A stretch of DNA of 64,000 bases from Hippopus hippopus. Lineage: Eukaryota > Mollusca > Bivalvia > Cardiida > Cardiidae. Below the pieces are notes generated by a model. That model searched no databases. It worked only from the letters and a program-made list of their open reading frames with translations, and was not told the origin of the DNA. Location of the stretch: NCBI GenBank assembly GCA_946811185.2, contig OX328105.1:48484845-48548844 (forward strand). Direction: 5' to 3'. Positions 1 to 10,962 of the stretch are shown piece after piece (position 1 is the first letter of the stretch; each line of letters begins with the position of its first letter). The translations under genes were made by a program, and so were the position numbers.

Positions 1-965
1 TGACTGATGGCTGAACCAAGGGCTTGTCGGGACTTGTAATGACGACCAGATAAGAACTTTTTAAGTTTTGGAAAAAGGAAAAAGTCGCATGGGGCTAGAT
101 CTGGAGAGTATGGTGGGTGTGGCAAGACACTAAACTTCTCCGACTTCAAAAATTGCTTCACAAGCTCAGATGTATGTGATGGAGCATTATCATGAAGTAG
201 AAGAACATGTCTAAATCCTGATACAGGGCGTTGTTTAAGATAATATTTCTTGAGCTTTTTTAGTATAACATCTCGGTAATACCGACCTGTAACAATTTTG
301 ACCTTCGGCACCAGAATTTGTATGGCTATACCATCATATGAGAAGAATATGCAATAAAGGACCTTCTTTGTGCTTATGCTTCTTTTGGCAAATACAGGCC
401 TTCTACCGTGTTTAGTTAGCCATATTTTGTTTCCAATTTTTCTTACTGGTTCGAAATAGTGAACCCATGTTTTGTCACCAGTAGCAATGTTTGCAAATTG
501 TCTTTGATTGAATTTGGGAAACATTTTGAGCAATTGCTTAGCAGTTTGTACTCGTACCCATTTTTGGTCATCTGTCAATATATGCGGTATCCATCTGGCA
601 GAAATCTTTCGTACTTTCAAAATACGCTTCAAAATGAAATGCACCTGTGATAGCGATATGCCAACAGCGTTGGCAATATCACAAATCGTGTATCTGCCAT
701 CACTTTCAATTATTTCCCTGACTTTTGAGACATTTGCCTTGCCTGTTACAGTCACAGGTCGGCCAGATTTTGCTGCATCTTTGACAAACTCTGTGCCAGT
801 CAGAAATTTCTTTCTCCACCTACGAACTCTCTCATAAGATACCTTATCGGACCCATAAACTTCCCCCAATTCAGTAAAAATCTGCATTACCGAATGACCG
901 AGTTTTGTGCGAACTTTTATATAAGCTCTAATTTCTTCATAATTCTTAATCAGTTTCCCAACCAT
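1..965 (-). CDS. Mariner transposase, apparently intact but partial at window edge
   Basis: DNA cut-and-paste transposase of the mariner DD34D type, acting in the nucleus on its own terminal inverted repeats. I read the frame from the ATG at 965 to the window edge, about 321 codons, and found no stop. The N-terminal part is a paired helix-turn-helix DNA-binding region. The hinge WIPHIL is present. All three catalytic aspartates are visible: TGDKTW, LLHDNAPSH, and LAPCDFFLF, with 34 residues between the second and third. Family members are about 340-350 residues, so roughly 20 C-terminal residues lie outside the window. Unlike copy 2 it keeps Trp where copy 2 has a stop. Whether it is truly active depends on the unseen end and the other terminal repeat. 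Confidence 0.9.
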   Translation of the reverse strand, partial: MVGKLIKNYEEIRAYIKVRTKLGHSVMQIFTELGEVYGSDKVSYERVRRWRKKFLTGTEFVKDAAKSGRPVTVTGKANVSKVREIIESDGRYTICDIANAVGISLSQVHFILKRILKVRKISARWIPHILTDDQKWVRVQTAKQLLKMFPKFNQRQFANIATGDKTWVHYFEPVRKIGNKIWLTKHGRRPVFAKRSISTKKVLYCIFFSYDGIAIQILVPKVKIVTGRYYRDVILKKLKKYYLKQRPVSGFRHVLLLHDNAPSHTSELVKQFLKSEKFSVLPHPPYSPDLAPCDFFLFPKLKKFLSGRHYKSRQALGSAIS

Positions 966-1157
966 TTTTACAACAGTGGTCAACGACTACCTCTAATGAA
1001 ATGACTATAAGTTTAAAACTATGTGGAGCTAAAGGCTCGTGTTTATACCATTGGGAAGGTATTGAATAGAGCTATTCAAGCGTATCACCATCTACGAAAT
1101 CGTTGAAAGCATTATCGCGCTGTGGTACAATACACATTACATATCGAACAGCCCTCG
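1..1157 (-). mobile_element. Mariner (Tc1/mariner) element, copy 1, cut by the window start
   Basis: A DNA transposon lying on the minus strand; its 3' part is outside the window. The visible end has a terminal inverted repeat at about 1125-1157 that matches both ends of the second copy at 9364-10702, followed by the target-site TA at 1158-1159. It has inserted into a Helitron-like tandem unit: the sequence resumes at 1160 with the unit's AAGTCCATGTAAAACTTG, which elsewhere follows TATA. Alignment with copy 2 is colinear: 965 bases from transposase ATG to window edge here, and 965 bases in copy 2. Confidence 0.93.
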
Positions 1158-1159
1158 TA

Positions 1160-1526
1160 AGTCCATGTAAAACTTGTGACCCCTGTGGCAGGGCCAATTT
1201 TGACCCCAGGGCTATAATTTGAAGAAACTTGATAGTAGTCTTTTGGATCAAGCTACATGCCAAATTTGGTAGCCCTGGGCCTTATGATTTCAGACAAGAT
1301 GATTTTCAATATTTTTCAGTCTTGTTGCCATGAAAACCAGAGTTTTTGAAGGAATAAAATTTTTCAAGAAATTCTGAAGAGGACCATGACAGGATAATTT
1401 CTGTAAAGTTTCATCAAAATTGGATGGGTAGTTTCAGAGAAGAAGATGTTTGAAATGAAAAGTTAATATGTGGATGGACACCAGGCCATGACATAACCTA
1501 GCTGGCCTTTGGCCAGTGGAGCTGAA
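1160..1526 (+). mobile_element. Helitron-like element remnant (family D), 3' end
   Basis: One diverged unit of the roughly 165-bp repeat also seen five or six times at 6978-7960, followed by a unique arm and a typical rolling-circle-transposon 3' end: the hairpin CTGGCCTTTGGCCAG, then TGGAGCTGA, which fits the CTRR ending of Helitrons. It is interrupted on its left by mariner copy 1. No coding capacity is visible. Confidence 0.6.
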
Positions 1527-2060
1527 AACTGATGAATCATGGAAAAAAAGTTGACATAAGATTCCAGTTTAACACTCTTTTATTGCAATGAATAGCATAA
1601 ACAACACAATGCCAGTAAATTGGCTGCCATATTTTTAGACATACCCTCTATTATTTTTCATGTTTAAAGCAATCCAATAGATGCTTAAAAATACAAGACA
1701 TTTCAGATAAATTTTCTGAAGTCGTATTTGCATACTGATATATCTGCCAGCAGTAAAAAGATGTAACAAACAATAAGATGCAATATTGGCATTTAAAGGC
1801 TAGAACTTACTAAGAATATCTTATGTAAGAAAATCTGGAAGAGTCGATTCAAGATCAGACTGTACTGTCTTATCTACACTGTTCCTAAAAGCAAGTGAAA
1901 TTGCTAGTATGGCTCTTTGAGCTTACCTCTTGAGAGTCAAAAGTGTCGTGCTCATTACCATGGAATGAATCTTTTTTTTTTGTATTTTCAATTTCAAAAA
2001 CTAGATCTAAATATTGCAATTTTCACAGTTTTCGTTTCATACAACTCTGCAGTAAAGAAT
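1527..2060. other. Non-coding stretch, nothing recognised
   Basis: AT-rich sequence between a Helitron-like end and the first family A hairpin. A small GATCAAGATCAGACTG-like fragment near 1850-1885 resembles family G. I see no exon, RNA gene or long open frame. Confidence 0.5.
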
Positions 2061-3824
2061 AACTCTTTACCACGCTTCAACACTTTGCCAAAGTTAAAAG
2101 CAGTTGCAGATTACACAGCAAATGTGGTTCAGCATACAGGATCTGCCTATAAAAGGCTAGAAAACCTTGGGGGAAAAGGAAAAATTGTTGGCTACCAGCA
2201 TTGTCTCCTTTTCCCTTAATGTTTTCAACAGCCTTATTCCTTAAAGATACATAAATTGCCTTTTTAAGCCAGTTTTTAACATTTCATCCTTATTTTATGA
2301 AACTTTAATCATTCATGTATCTTCATGCCAAATGCTGCCCCTAAGGGCTGCAAGGTTGCAGATTATGACAGAAAATACCTTTCATGTTTTGGAGGCCTTC
2401 AAACCAATTGCTGTTGTTATTTCTGGTCTTAAATGAGGACAAATGCCTTGAATTTTTCTATTCCTTACACCATACAACATTGGTAATTGATTTGTTTACA
2501 CAGCTAAGCCATTCTACTCACTTTCAATTTTAACAGCATTTTTTCTCTCTAGCTTTAACAATGTATCTTTAAGGTCATTAAAACTCGGGATTGTGTTGTA
2601 AAGGCTTCAATAAAAAATCACTCTGGCCTACCAAACACTCGGACCTTGGACCTAAACTATGCCAAAAGATACAATAGTTTTTGTTTAACAGAGTTAGTGA
2701 GAAGTTTTTTTCTCTTCTCTGAAAGGTTATCCCCTTACTGCTCTGGAAAAAATGTTGCTTCTCTGAAAGTGCTTTTACAAAAAAAATATCCAGTTATATA
2801 TAAGGCACATAAAAATGAGTGTACAAGGTTTCATAAATAATGCAAAACATTCAATTAAGTGGATGAAATTTATCAGGAATCTGGGGCTTCTGTAAAATTC
2901 TTTCGCATAAATCTGCGTTGGACCACTTTTGAAAACATCTCAGAGAACGTTACACAGAAGACCAAGCTTTATAAGTATGTACATGGCTCTACTTATAGGT
3001 TTGTCTTTGAAAGGGTAGAAAACAATGTGGGAAAAGAAGAAAATGCTGGTTACCAGCATTTTCTTCTTTTCCCACAATGTTTTCAAAGTCCATCTTCTTC
3101 AGGGTCATTGAAACTCGGGATTGTGAGATAAAGGATTAATGACCTTTTATGCAGAACCTTTTTGAAAACCTTTGGGGAAAATAAGATAATGCTGTTCACC
3201 AACATTTTTTCTTATTCCCACAACATTTTCTTACCGTTTATCAGTTCCTATCATCTTAGCCAGAATCAGTTTATTGTCTACACATCTTTGTTTAGAACAG
3301 AAAAGTCTGAAAATTTTTCAACCTGTAAAGCAATGACAATATTTTCATTTCGAGCAATTTTCTGGACAACTTGGTATTAACTCTGTACCAAACAACAAAA
3401 CTTTAGACATGATGAAATTGAGAGCATAAAAATTATGCAGATGACAATTTCAAAATTGGTACAAATTAGCCAAAGATCTCTGATGGTGTTGAAATAGTTG
3501 TGGGAAAAGGAGAAAATGCTAGTAACCAGATCTTTCTCATTTTCAACAATGTTTTCAAAAGTTTTCTTCTTCAGAATCATTGTGTTATAAAAATTTTAAC
3601 CCGTTACCATACAACAAAAACGCAGACTTGCTCAACTTGAAAGCATTTGCAGTCGACAATTCAGTCGCTGCTCAAACGATGTAATTTGTCTTTGATAGGG
3701 TAGAAAGCACTGTGGGAAAAGGAGAAAATGCTGGTTACCAGCATTTTCTCCTTTTCCCACATTGTTTTCAAAAGGCATCTTTCTCAGGGTCCTTAAAAGT
3801 CAGGATTGTGTGTTAAAGGGTTAA
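2061..3824. repeat. Cluster of four family A hairpin MITEs
   Basis: Four copies of the dominant element of the window, at about 2061-2250, 2985-3146, 3378-3590 and 3598-3824. Each starts with a motif like TAACTCTTTACCACACAA, has a central palindrome built on GGGAAAAGGAGAAAATGCTG and its complement, and ends with a motif like ATTGTGTGGTAAAGGGTTAA. The copy at 3598-3824 has a near-perfect hairpin at 3712-3768. Flanking arms are diverged, so this is an old, non-autonomous family without coding sequence. Short frames running through the hairpins repeat the same peptide patterns and are not genes. The stretch 2262-2980 between copies shows nothing I can name. Confidence 0.85.
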
Positions 3825-4037
3825 ATGAATAACTGGGACATGAGAACACCAGTGATAAAAACATGTTCTTCATTTTCCCTCACTGTTTATCTTGACATCC
3901 ATATTCTATCTATCGGTATTATTTCTGTTCCTTTTGGTAAATACTCAAACAAAGCCACACAAAATAAACAGTAAAGTAAGTTGATTGCAGAGTTAGTTCT
4001 GCACCACAAATCATTCTCATTTTCCAGACTGATCATC

Positions 4038-4534
4038 CCAACCCTTTACCACACAATCACATGATTTAAATACCCATAGAAAAAGCTCTTTTGAAAACAT
4101 TGTTGGAAAAGGAGAAAATGCTGGTAACCAGCATTTTCTCCTTTTCCAACAATGCTTTCCCCCATTTTCAAAAGCATATCACAACATTTGAGTCACATTT
4201 AGTCTAATGTCTGCTACTGCTATGAATTTGGACAAATCTAAAAAATCTTTGGTTATGTAAAAAGTAAATGACTGTCAGAGACAAATCATTTTGCTGTCAG
4301 ATTGAAAAGCCAGATTTTTACATTAAAATTTTTAGATATATCCATTAAACCTTTTACCACACAATCCAGAGAAAAATGGAGAAAATGCTAGTAACCAACA
4401 TTTTTGCCTATTACCACAACTTTTTTTTCACTCTTCAAAGACAAATCCCAAATTTTGAGCCATATTTAATTTGTCGTCTGCAAATCTTTGGATTTGGACA
4501 GATCCAAAATTTTGTTGTATGGTAGAGAGTTAAA
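4038..4534. repeat. Two family A hairpin MITEs
   Basis: Copies at about 4038-4195 and 4347-4534. The first has a clean hairpin at 4097-4156 (TTGGAAAAGGAGAAAATGCTG and complement). The second has lost much of its centre but keeps both arms and the terminal GTATGGTAGAGAGTTAA-like end. Confidence 0.8.
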
Positions 4535-4833
4535 GTGTATGTAATGGGATCTGATTGATTTTACAGTAGACGGGCAACTGCATGTACCAAACTCATGGAA
4601 TCAGATAATTGAGAAAAAAAAATTCACAAAAAACAACATAAAATGTAAATTAAAGAATAACGATATAAGTTATTGCAAACAATAAGCCATCGACCAACAA
4701 CAAGATATCACTGAAGACAAAATTTCTCCGTTAAAACAAAAATACATGATTAGTTTTAATATAATATACGAGTACAGTTCACAAGTTTACAAGTTTTATT
4801 AATTTTCTCAGCACAACTACATTGTAAAGACAA

Positions 4834-5044
4834 CAGGGGGCTTAATGCATCTCCCTGTTACATGACACTAAGCAAACCATCAAATGGATCCATAAAGTCA
4901 ATTTTGTCTGACAACCAATTGAACCACGAGATAAACTTGTCCTTGGACATGCAGAAAATTTACCAATAGCAAACATTTTGGCCCAGATCAGCCTGCACAG
5001 ATGGCAGATGCATTAAGCCCCCTTTTCACAGAGCATGGCTCATA
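4834..5044. repeat. Family B MITE with a collapsed central hairpin
   Basis: Inverted ends GGGGGCTTAATGCATC and GATGCATTAAGCCCCC, and the internal ATGGATCCATAAAGTC segment define family B. In this copy one arm of the GCCTGCGCAGTCCGCGCAGGC hairpin is gone: AGCCTGCACAGATGGCAG runs straight into the terminal repeat. Confidence 0.8.
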
Positions 5045-5190
5045 AGTAATTATTACCAAGCTGTATCTTATATCATCAAGGTCTATGAAAAAAGTAGGCA
5101 AATAGAATAGCTAAACAGATATGAACAAAGTAAGGGGAGGAGAAAGACTTACAGAAAAATCAAACAAACATAATTAAAACAACAAAAAGG

Positions 5191-5960
5191 TTAATCCTTT
5201 ACCAAACAATCCCAAGTTCTAATTACCCTGAGAGAAAGGGATTTTGAAAACATTGCTGGAAAAGGAGAAACCAGCATTTTCTCCTTTTCCAACAACGTTT
5301 TCTACCCTACAACAGACAAATCCCTTGATCTGAGTCACATTGACTTGTTGTCTGCAAATGCTTTTAAACTGGCAGGTCTAAAATTTTGCCGTTTGCTAAA
5401 GAGATAAATATCTACTTTCATCTGTAACATAAGCGTACAACTGCAGCTGGCAGCTTTTGTTAACATTGTACAAATACACATAGCTCTTTGCCACACAATA
5501 AAATTTCAGGCTTGTCCAAATTGAAATCTTTTGCAGATGACAAATGACTGTGGCTCAAAATATGGCATCTGATTTACATAGGGTTGAAAACATTGTTGGT
5601 AAAGGTTACCAGCATTTCCTTCTTTTCCAACAATGCTTTCAAAATTACCAGCATTTTCTCCTCCCATAGTCTTTTCAAAAGTACTTCTCTCCCATTTTAT
5701 TTTGACTAGTTCAATATGTTAAACAATATTTTGCCTGCCTCTATTCCCAATGTTTTAATGACTGAGGAAGAAAGCTTTTGAAAACATTGTGGAAAAAGGA
5801 GAAAATTCTGGTCACCATCATTTTTTACTCTTACTAAAATGTTTTCTAATCTTTCGAAGACAAAATGCCATCATTTCAGATACCTTTTATTTTCTCTCTG
5901 TATATGTATTAAGTTTTGGAAAGTCCAAAAAGTTTGTCTGCCAATACATAGTTAAAGACA
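5191..5960. repeat. Three family A hairpin MITEs, the last two damaged
   Basis: Copies at about 5191-5408, 5480-5720 and 5755-5948. The first keeps a hairpin at 5246-5304. The second carries a partly duplicated half-hairpin (AATGCTTTCAAAATTACCAGCATTTTCTCC). The third runs into the start of the Helitron-like element at 5950. Confidence 0.7.
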
Positions 5961-6771
5961 AGAGGGCCATGATGGCCCTGTATCGCTCCACTGGCTATTA
6001 AGTAAAATTCTGACCAGTCGTTTCAGAGAAGAAGAATTTTTAAGAATTTCTAAATTTCCATATAGTGCAAGTAGCCCCCATTCACCAAAGCCACATTTTT
6101 TGACGGATCAAAATTTTACGAACAATTTTTGAAAAAGGTCACCCAAGCAACAATCCTGTGAAATTATTTCAAAATCTGACCTGCTGTTTCAGAGGAGAAG
6201 ATTTTTAAAGAATTCCTTCATTTCTGTATAGTGCAAGAAGCCCCCATTCACCAGAGCCACGTTTTTTGACGGATCAAAATTTTACGAACAGTTTTTGAAA
6301 AGGGTCACCCAAGGAACAATCCTGTGAAATTATTTCGAAATCTGACCAGCGGTTTCAGAGAAGAAGAATTTTGAAGAATTCCTTCATTTCTATATGGTGC
6401 AAGAAGCCCCCATTCACCAGAGCCACATTTTTTGACGGATCAGAATTTTACGAACAATTTTTAAAAAGGGTCACCCAAGGAGCATATCTGTGAAATTATT
6501 TCAAAATCTGACCCGTGGTTTCAGAGAAGATTTTTAAAGAATTCCCTAAAAAATTCCATTTGGTTGCAATGGCAACCAGAGTTTTTGATGGAATCAAATT
6601 CTGTGAACAGTTTTTAAAGAGGACCTTCCAAGGAACATTCCAGCCAAGTTTGGTCCAAATCCACCCAGTGGTTTAGGAGGAGTTGATGTTTAAAGAATTG
6701 TTGACGACGCACGACGGACACCAGGTGATCCTAAAAGCTCCCCTTGAGCACGTTGTGCTCAAGTGAGCTAA
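5950..6771 (+). mobile_element. Helitron-like tandem-repeat element (family E), copy 1
   Basis: Starts with the small palindrome AGAGGGCCATGATGGCCCTG and ends with the hairpin TTGAGCACGTTGTGCTCAA followed by GTGAGCTAA. The interior holds about three units of a 165-166 bp repeat (equivalent points at 6089, 6254 and 6420). The 3' hairpin plus CTAA ending is the known hallmark of Helitrons; tandem core repeats of about 160 bp flanked by arms are known from bivalve 'pearl'-type elements. No Rep/helicase gene is present, so it would be non-autonomous. Confidence 0.6.
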
Positions 6772-6851
6772 AAAGTTAACATACGGATGGACGCACAACG
6801 GACAACGGGCCATAACATAAGCCTGCTGGCCTTTGGCCAGTGGAGCTAAAA
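6772..6851 (+). mobile_element. Detached family D Helitron-like 3' end
   Basis: About 80 bases directly after the end of the family E element. They contain the family D terminal region: AAAGTTAACATACGGATGGACG, then the hairpin CTGGCCTTTGGCCAG and TGGAGCTAA. No family D body precedes it, so two different 3' ends stand in series. Confidence 0.55.
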
Positions 6852-6883
6852 AACTTGTCTAGCACCAATCACTGCAACTTGAT

Positions 6884-6945
6884 AATCAAGGGAGGTAAAT
6901 AGTAACGAACTTTATCTTTCATAAAAAGAGTTATTTCCCTTGATT
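6884..6945. repeat. Small MITE with AATCAAGGGAGGTAA ends
   Basis: Inverted ends AATCAAGGGAGGTAA and TTATTTCCCTTGATT surround about 30 bases. A similar pair is at about 43326-43385. No coding content. Confidence 0.6.
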
Positions 6946-6977
6946 AATGTTTAAATTGAAGTGACAATATTTTGAAG

Positions 6978-8236
6978 CCCATGTTAAACTTGCGATCCCT
7001 GGAATGAAGGCAATTTTGACCCCAGACCTACAATATGAAACTAGAATGTGTGGTTATAAACAAAAAGATTTTTTAATCTTGCCCAATAAAAAGTCATGTA
7101 AAACAAGTTTGCTGAATAAAAGGCCCTGTAAAATATGTGATCCATGACACAGGTTTATCAAGTTTTCACTATAAAAGCCAATGTAAAACTTGTGACCCCT
7201 GGTGTGGAGTCAAACTTGACCCCCAAAGTTAAAATTTGGGCCCTCTTGGTAGAGGCCCATTATATAAAGTTACATGCAAAATTTGGTAGCCCTAGGCCTA
7301 AATATGGCTATGTACAAGTAGATTATTAAAGTTTCCTTATATAAGACCATGTAGAACTTGTGACCCCCTGGGGTGGGGCTACATTTGACCCCCTGGGCTA
7401 TAATTTGGGCACCCTTGATAGAGACCCCCTAGATAAAGCTAAATGCAAAATTTGATAGCCCTAGCCCTTATAGCTAGATGCGAAAGATTTTCCTATATAA
7501 GCCCGCCCATGTAAAACATGTTACCCCCCGGAGCGAAGTCAAATTTGACCCTCGGCTATAATTTGGACACCCTTGGTACAGGTCCACTAGATAAAGCTAC
7601 ATGCCAAATTTGGTCGCCCTAGGCCCCATGGCTAGGTCAAAGAAGAATTTTAAAGTTCTCCCTATATAAGCCCATGTAAAACTTGTTACCCCCGGGCAGG
7701 GCCTAATTTGACCCCAGGGCTATAATTTGAACAATCTTGGCAGAGGTCCACTAGATAAAGCTACATGCCAAATTTGGTAGCTCTAGGCCCTATGGCTAGG
7801 TAGAAGAGGAATTTTAAAGTTCTCCCTAAATAAGCCCATGTATAACTTGTAACCCCCGGGGCGGGGCCAATTTTGACCCCAGGGCTATAAATTGAAGAAA
7901 CTTGGTAGAGGTCCACTAGATAAAGCTACATGCCAAATTTGGTAGCCCTTGGCCTTACGGTTTCAGACAAGAAGATTTTCAAAGATTTTCAAAATTTTTC
8001 AGTTTTGTTGCCATGGCAACCAGAGTTTTTGAAGGAATTAAATTCTTTCAAGAAATTCTGAAGAGGACCATGGCAGGATCATTTCTGTGAAGTTTCATCA
8101 AAATTGGATGGGTAGTTTCAGAGAAGAAGACGTTTTAAAAAAAGTTAACGCACGGACGGACGGACGGACGCATGGACGGACGGACGCACGACGGACAACA
8201 GGCCATGACATAAGCCCGCTGGCCTTTGGCCAGTGG
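6978..8236 (+). mobile_element. Helitron-like tandem-repeat element (family D)
   Basis: Six diverged units of about 156-170 bp, recognisable by AAGCCCATGTAAAACTTG-like starts at about 6978, 7177, 7343, 7499, 7669 and 7834. They are followed by a unique arm with GTTGCCATGGCAAC, a run of GGAC repeats (8154-8196), and the 3' terminal hairpin CTGGCCTTTGGCCAG with TGGAGCTAA. Unit divergence suggests an old array. No protein is encoded. Confidence 0.65.
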
Positions 8237-8277
8237 AGCTAAAAACCAGTTTATATAGATAAATTGTGAAGATATTT

Positions 8278-8420
8278 AACCCTTTACCACACAATCCCGA
8301 GTCTAACAACCCTGAGAGGAAAGGCTTTTGAAAACGTTGTGGGAAAAAAGAGAAAATGCTGGTCACCAGCATTTCCTCCTTTCACCACAACGTTTTCAAT
8401 TATTTTACTTTTACTTACAC
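8278..8420. repeat. Family A hairpin MITE
   Basis: Starts TTAACCCTTTACCACACAATCC; hairpin at 8336-8392. The right arm is missing after TTTTCAATTATTTTAC. Confidence 0.8.
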
Positions 8421-8943
8421 AAATAAGTCCCAAATAATGGTTATAACTATAAAACTTGAATACATATAATAAGCACACCAACACCATGGGTCTGTATTCA
8501 CCAACTACACATAGAGGCACACTAGCTGCCAAATATAAACAATGGGGTAGTCAAAATGCATACAAACTTAATTCATACCATGTAAAAGTATTTAAATTAT
8601 TATATGAGCCTCAAAACAGGTATAGTATGAACTTGTTCAGTTGCATGCTTTTGTTCTAGTTTCTTCCAGCATGTCACTGTGCCAAATCATCAGGGTCATA
8701 ATAATATCCATACTTTTAAATGGTAGGAATAAAATTAGTCTGCAATTTGACCTCTGAATTGTTTTCATTTGGCAGATAGTAGGCCCTTCATGCAAAATTA
8801 TGTCTAAATTTCCAACAATTGGATTGGCTAAGACAGAACAGTTTGTTGCTGAATACAGACACAGCCAATTATGTACATGACACTTGCATAAAACACCGGT
8901 ATCTTTAGCACAGAAGCTATAAATAGCACCAAAACAATTCATT
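8421..8943. other. Unassigned non-coding sequence
   Basis: Between a hairpin MITE and a family G element. Only short open frames are present, none with recognisable similarity and none with convincing splice signals. Confidence 0.4.
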
Positions 8944-9156
8944 TTAACCCTTAAGCTGCTAAGCGCGACTCAAAGATCTTCTGTGGACAGTATAGATCAA
9001 GATCAGACTGCACAGAATGTGCAGTCTGATCTTGGATCTACACTGTCCCATATGGTGATACTTCTCCTCGAAAAAATAACTTTAAGATAGCAACATTTGG
9101 GGTTTTACCATCGACTTGAAGGTATCGATTAACTTATCCAGCAGGATAAGGGTTAA
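8944..9156. repeat. Family G MITE with central GTCTGATCTTG hairpin
   Basis: Ends TTAACCCTTAAGCTGCT and AGCAGGATAAGGGTTAA are imperfect inverted repeats. The middle, 8986-9049, is a hairpin: GATCAAGATCAGACTGCACA against TGTGCAGTCTGATCTTGGATC. Related hairpins recur at 14125-14190, 18030-18095, 23310-23355, 24000-24055, 52565-52630, 52860-52925, 55515-55580, 61115-61170, 62630-62680 and 63710-63770. Confidence 0.75.
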
Positions 9157-9363
9157 AATTATGCAATGTGAGCAGACTTGAGAACCAGTCCATTTTTTAC
9201 ATGAACTTCAGAATAAATGAAGTGGATTTTCTCAATCTCAAAAGGGTCAACCTTTGGAACCACCCACATCAAGATGCGAGTACTGTTTAAGGTCTCCAGG
9301 AGGCAATCAATGAGAATGATTTGTATAAATTGTAAGAACTTGCTTCACAATCGATGTAAAATA

Positions 9364-10702
9364 TGAGGGCTTTTCGATATGTAATGTGTATTGTACCACA
9401 GCGCGATAACGCTTTCAACGATTTCGTGGATGATGATACGCTTGAATAGCTCTGTTCAATACCTTTCCAACGGTATAAACACAAGCCTTTAGCTCCACAT
9501 ACTTTTAAACTTACAGTCATTTCATTAGAGCTAGTCATTGACCACTGTTGTAAAAATGGTTGGGAAACGGATTAAGAATATTGAAGAAATTAGAGCTTAT
9601 ATTAAAGTTCGCACAAAACTCGGTCATTCGGTAATGCAGATTTTTACTGAATTGGGGGAAGTTTATGGGTCTGATAAGGTATCTTATGAGACAGTTCGTA
9701 GGTGGAGAAAAAAATTTCTGACTGGCACAGAGTCCGTCAAAGATGCAGCAAAATCTGGCCAACCTGTGACTGTAACAGGCAAGGCAATTGTCTCCAAAGT
9801 CAGGGAAATAATTGAAAGTGATGGCAGATACACGATTCGTGATATTGCCAACGCTGTTGGCATATCGCTATCGCGGGTGCATTTCATTTTGAAGCGTATT
9901 TTGAAAGTACGAAAGATTTCTGCCAGATAGATACCGCATATATTGACAGATGACCAAAAATGGGTACGAGTACAAACCGCTAAGCAATTGCTCAAAATGT
10001 TTCCCAAATTCAATCAAAGACAATTTGCAAACATTGCTACTGGTTACAAAACATGGGTTCACTATTTCGAACCAGTAAGAAAAAGTGGAAACAAAATATG
10101 GCTAATTAAACACGGTAGAAGGCCTGTAGTTGCTAAAAGAAGCATAAGCACAAAGAAGGTTCTTTATTGCATATTCTTCTCATGTGATGGTATAGCCGTA
10201 CAAATTCCGGTGCCGAAGGTCAAAATTGTTACAGGTCGGTATTACCGAGATGTTATACTAAAAAAGCTCAAGAAATATTATCTTATACGACGCCCTGAGT
10301 CAGGATTTAGGCATGTTCGTCTACTTCATGATAACGCTCCATCACATACATCTGAGCTTGGGAAGCAATTTTTGAAATCGCAGAAGGTTACCCTCTTGCC
10401 ACACCCACCATACTCTCCAGATCTAGCCCCATGCAACTTTTTCCTTTTTCCAAAACTTAAAAAGTTCTTATCTGGTCGTCGTTACAAGTCCCAACAAGCC
10501 CTTGGCTCAGCCATCAGTCAGTGCCTCAGAGGTCTACCTAAATCAGCGTACCGTGACGCATTTCAGAAATGAATTCAGAGATTGAAATTATGTATTTCAA
10601 ACCGCGGAGAATAATTTGAAGGGATGCAATGTTCATTTCACTATTTGAGTCGAATGCTTTTGAGATATCGTACAATACACATTACATATCGAACAGCCCT
10701 CG
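9364..10702 (+). mobile_element. Mariner element, copy 2, complete but inactivated
   Basis: A complete 1339-bp element. Terminal inverted repeats: left about 9364-9396 and right about 10670-10702, both reading GAGGGC..TTCGATATGTAATGTG from the outside. TA is present directly outside both ends (9362-9363 and 10703-10704), the duplication expected of mariner insertion. The family matches copy 1 at the window start in sequence and spacing. Confidence 0.95.
9556..10572 (+). pseudogene. Mariner transposase pseudogene
   Basis: 339 codons from the ATG at 9556 to TGA at 10570-10572. The ATG is preferred over the upstream TTG because copy 1 starts at the same point. The frame is broken by an in-frame TAG at 9928-9930, where copy 1 has TGG (Trp of the WIPHIL hinge). 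Two of three catalytic aspartates are also replaced: TGYKTW instead of TGDKTW, and LAPCNFF instead of LAPCDFF; only the central LLHDNAPSH remains. The DNA-binding paired helix-turn-helix half (9556-9927) is still open, so a roughly 124-residue N-terminal fragment could in principle be made, but nothing shows that it is. Confidence 0.93.
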
Positions 10703-10962
10703 TAAGTAACTTTAATAGCAGTTTTTAGTGCTACTGTTCCTTTAACTATAAAAACTTCCACTGCATTAATTTAGCACTTAAAAAGTTAAAATACAAACAC
10801 CCTTCCTGAATTTCTTGTAAAATAAGCCTGATATGCCTGGTGAGGTTTCAAAAATTATGAGCAGTGAATGTTTCTAGGAGGGTCTTTCTGAAACAATAGC
10901 AAACACGCAAAGAAAATTCCCTAACAATGTGCCATTATACAGTCAACATTATTTAATCCTTT

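Noticed and set aside
508..837. Open frame of 109 codons on the plus strand, with a twin at 9684-10013 on the minus strand
   Set aside because: Both are the antisense of mariner transposase; they match each other only because the transposons do.
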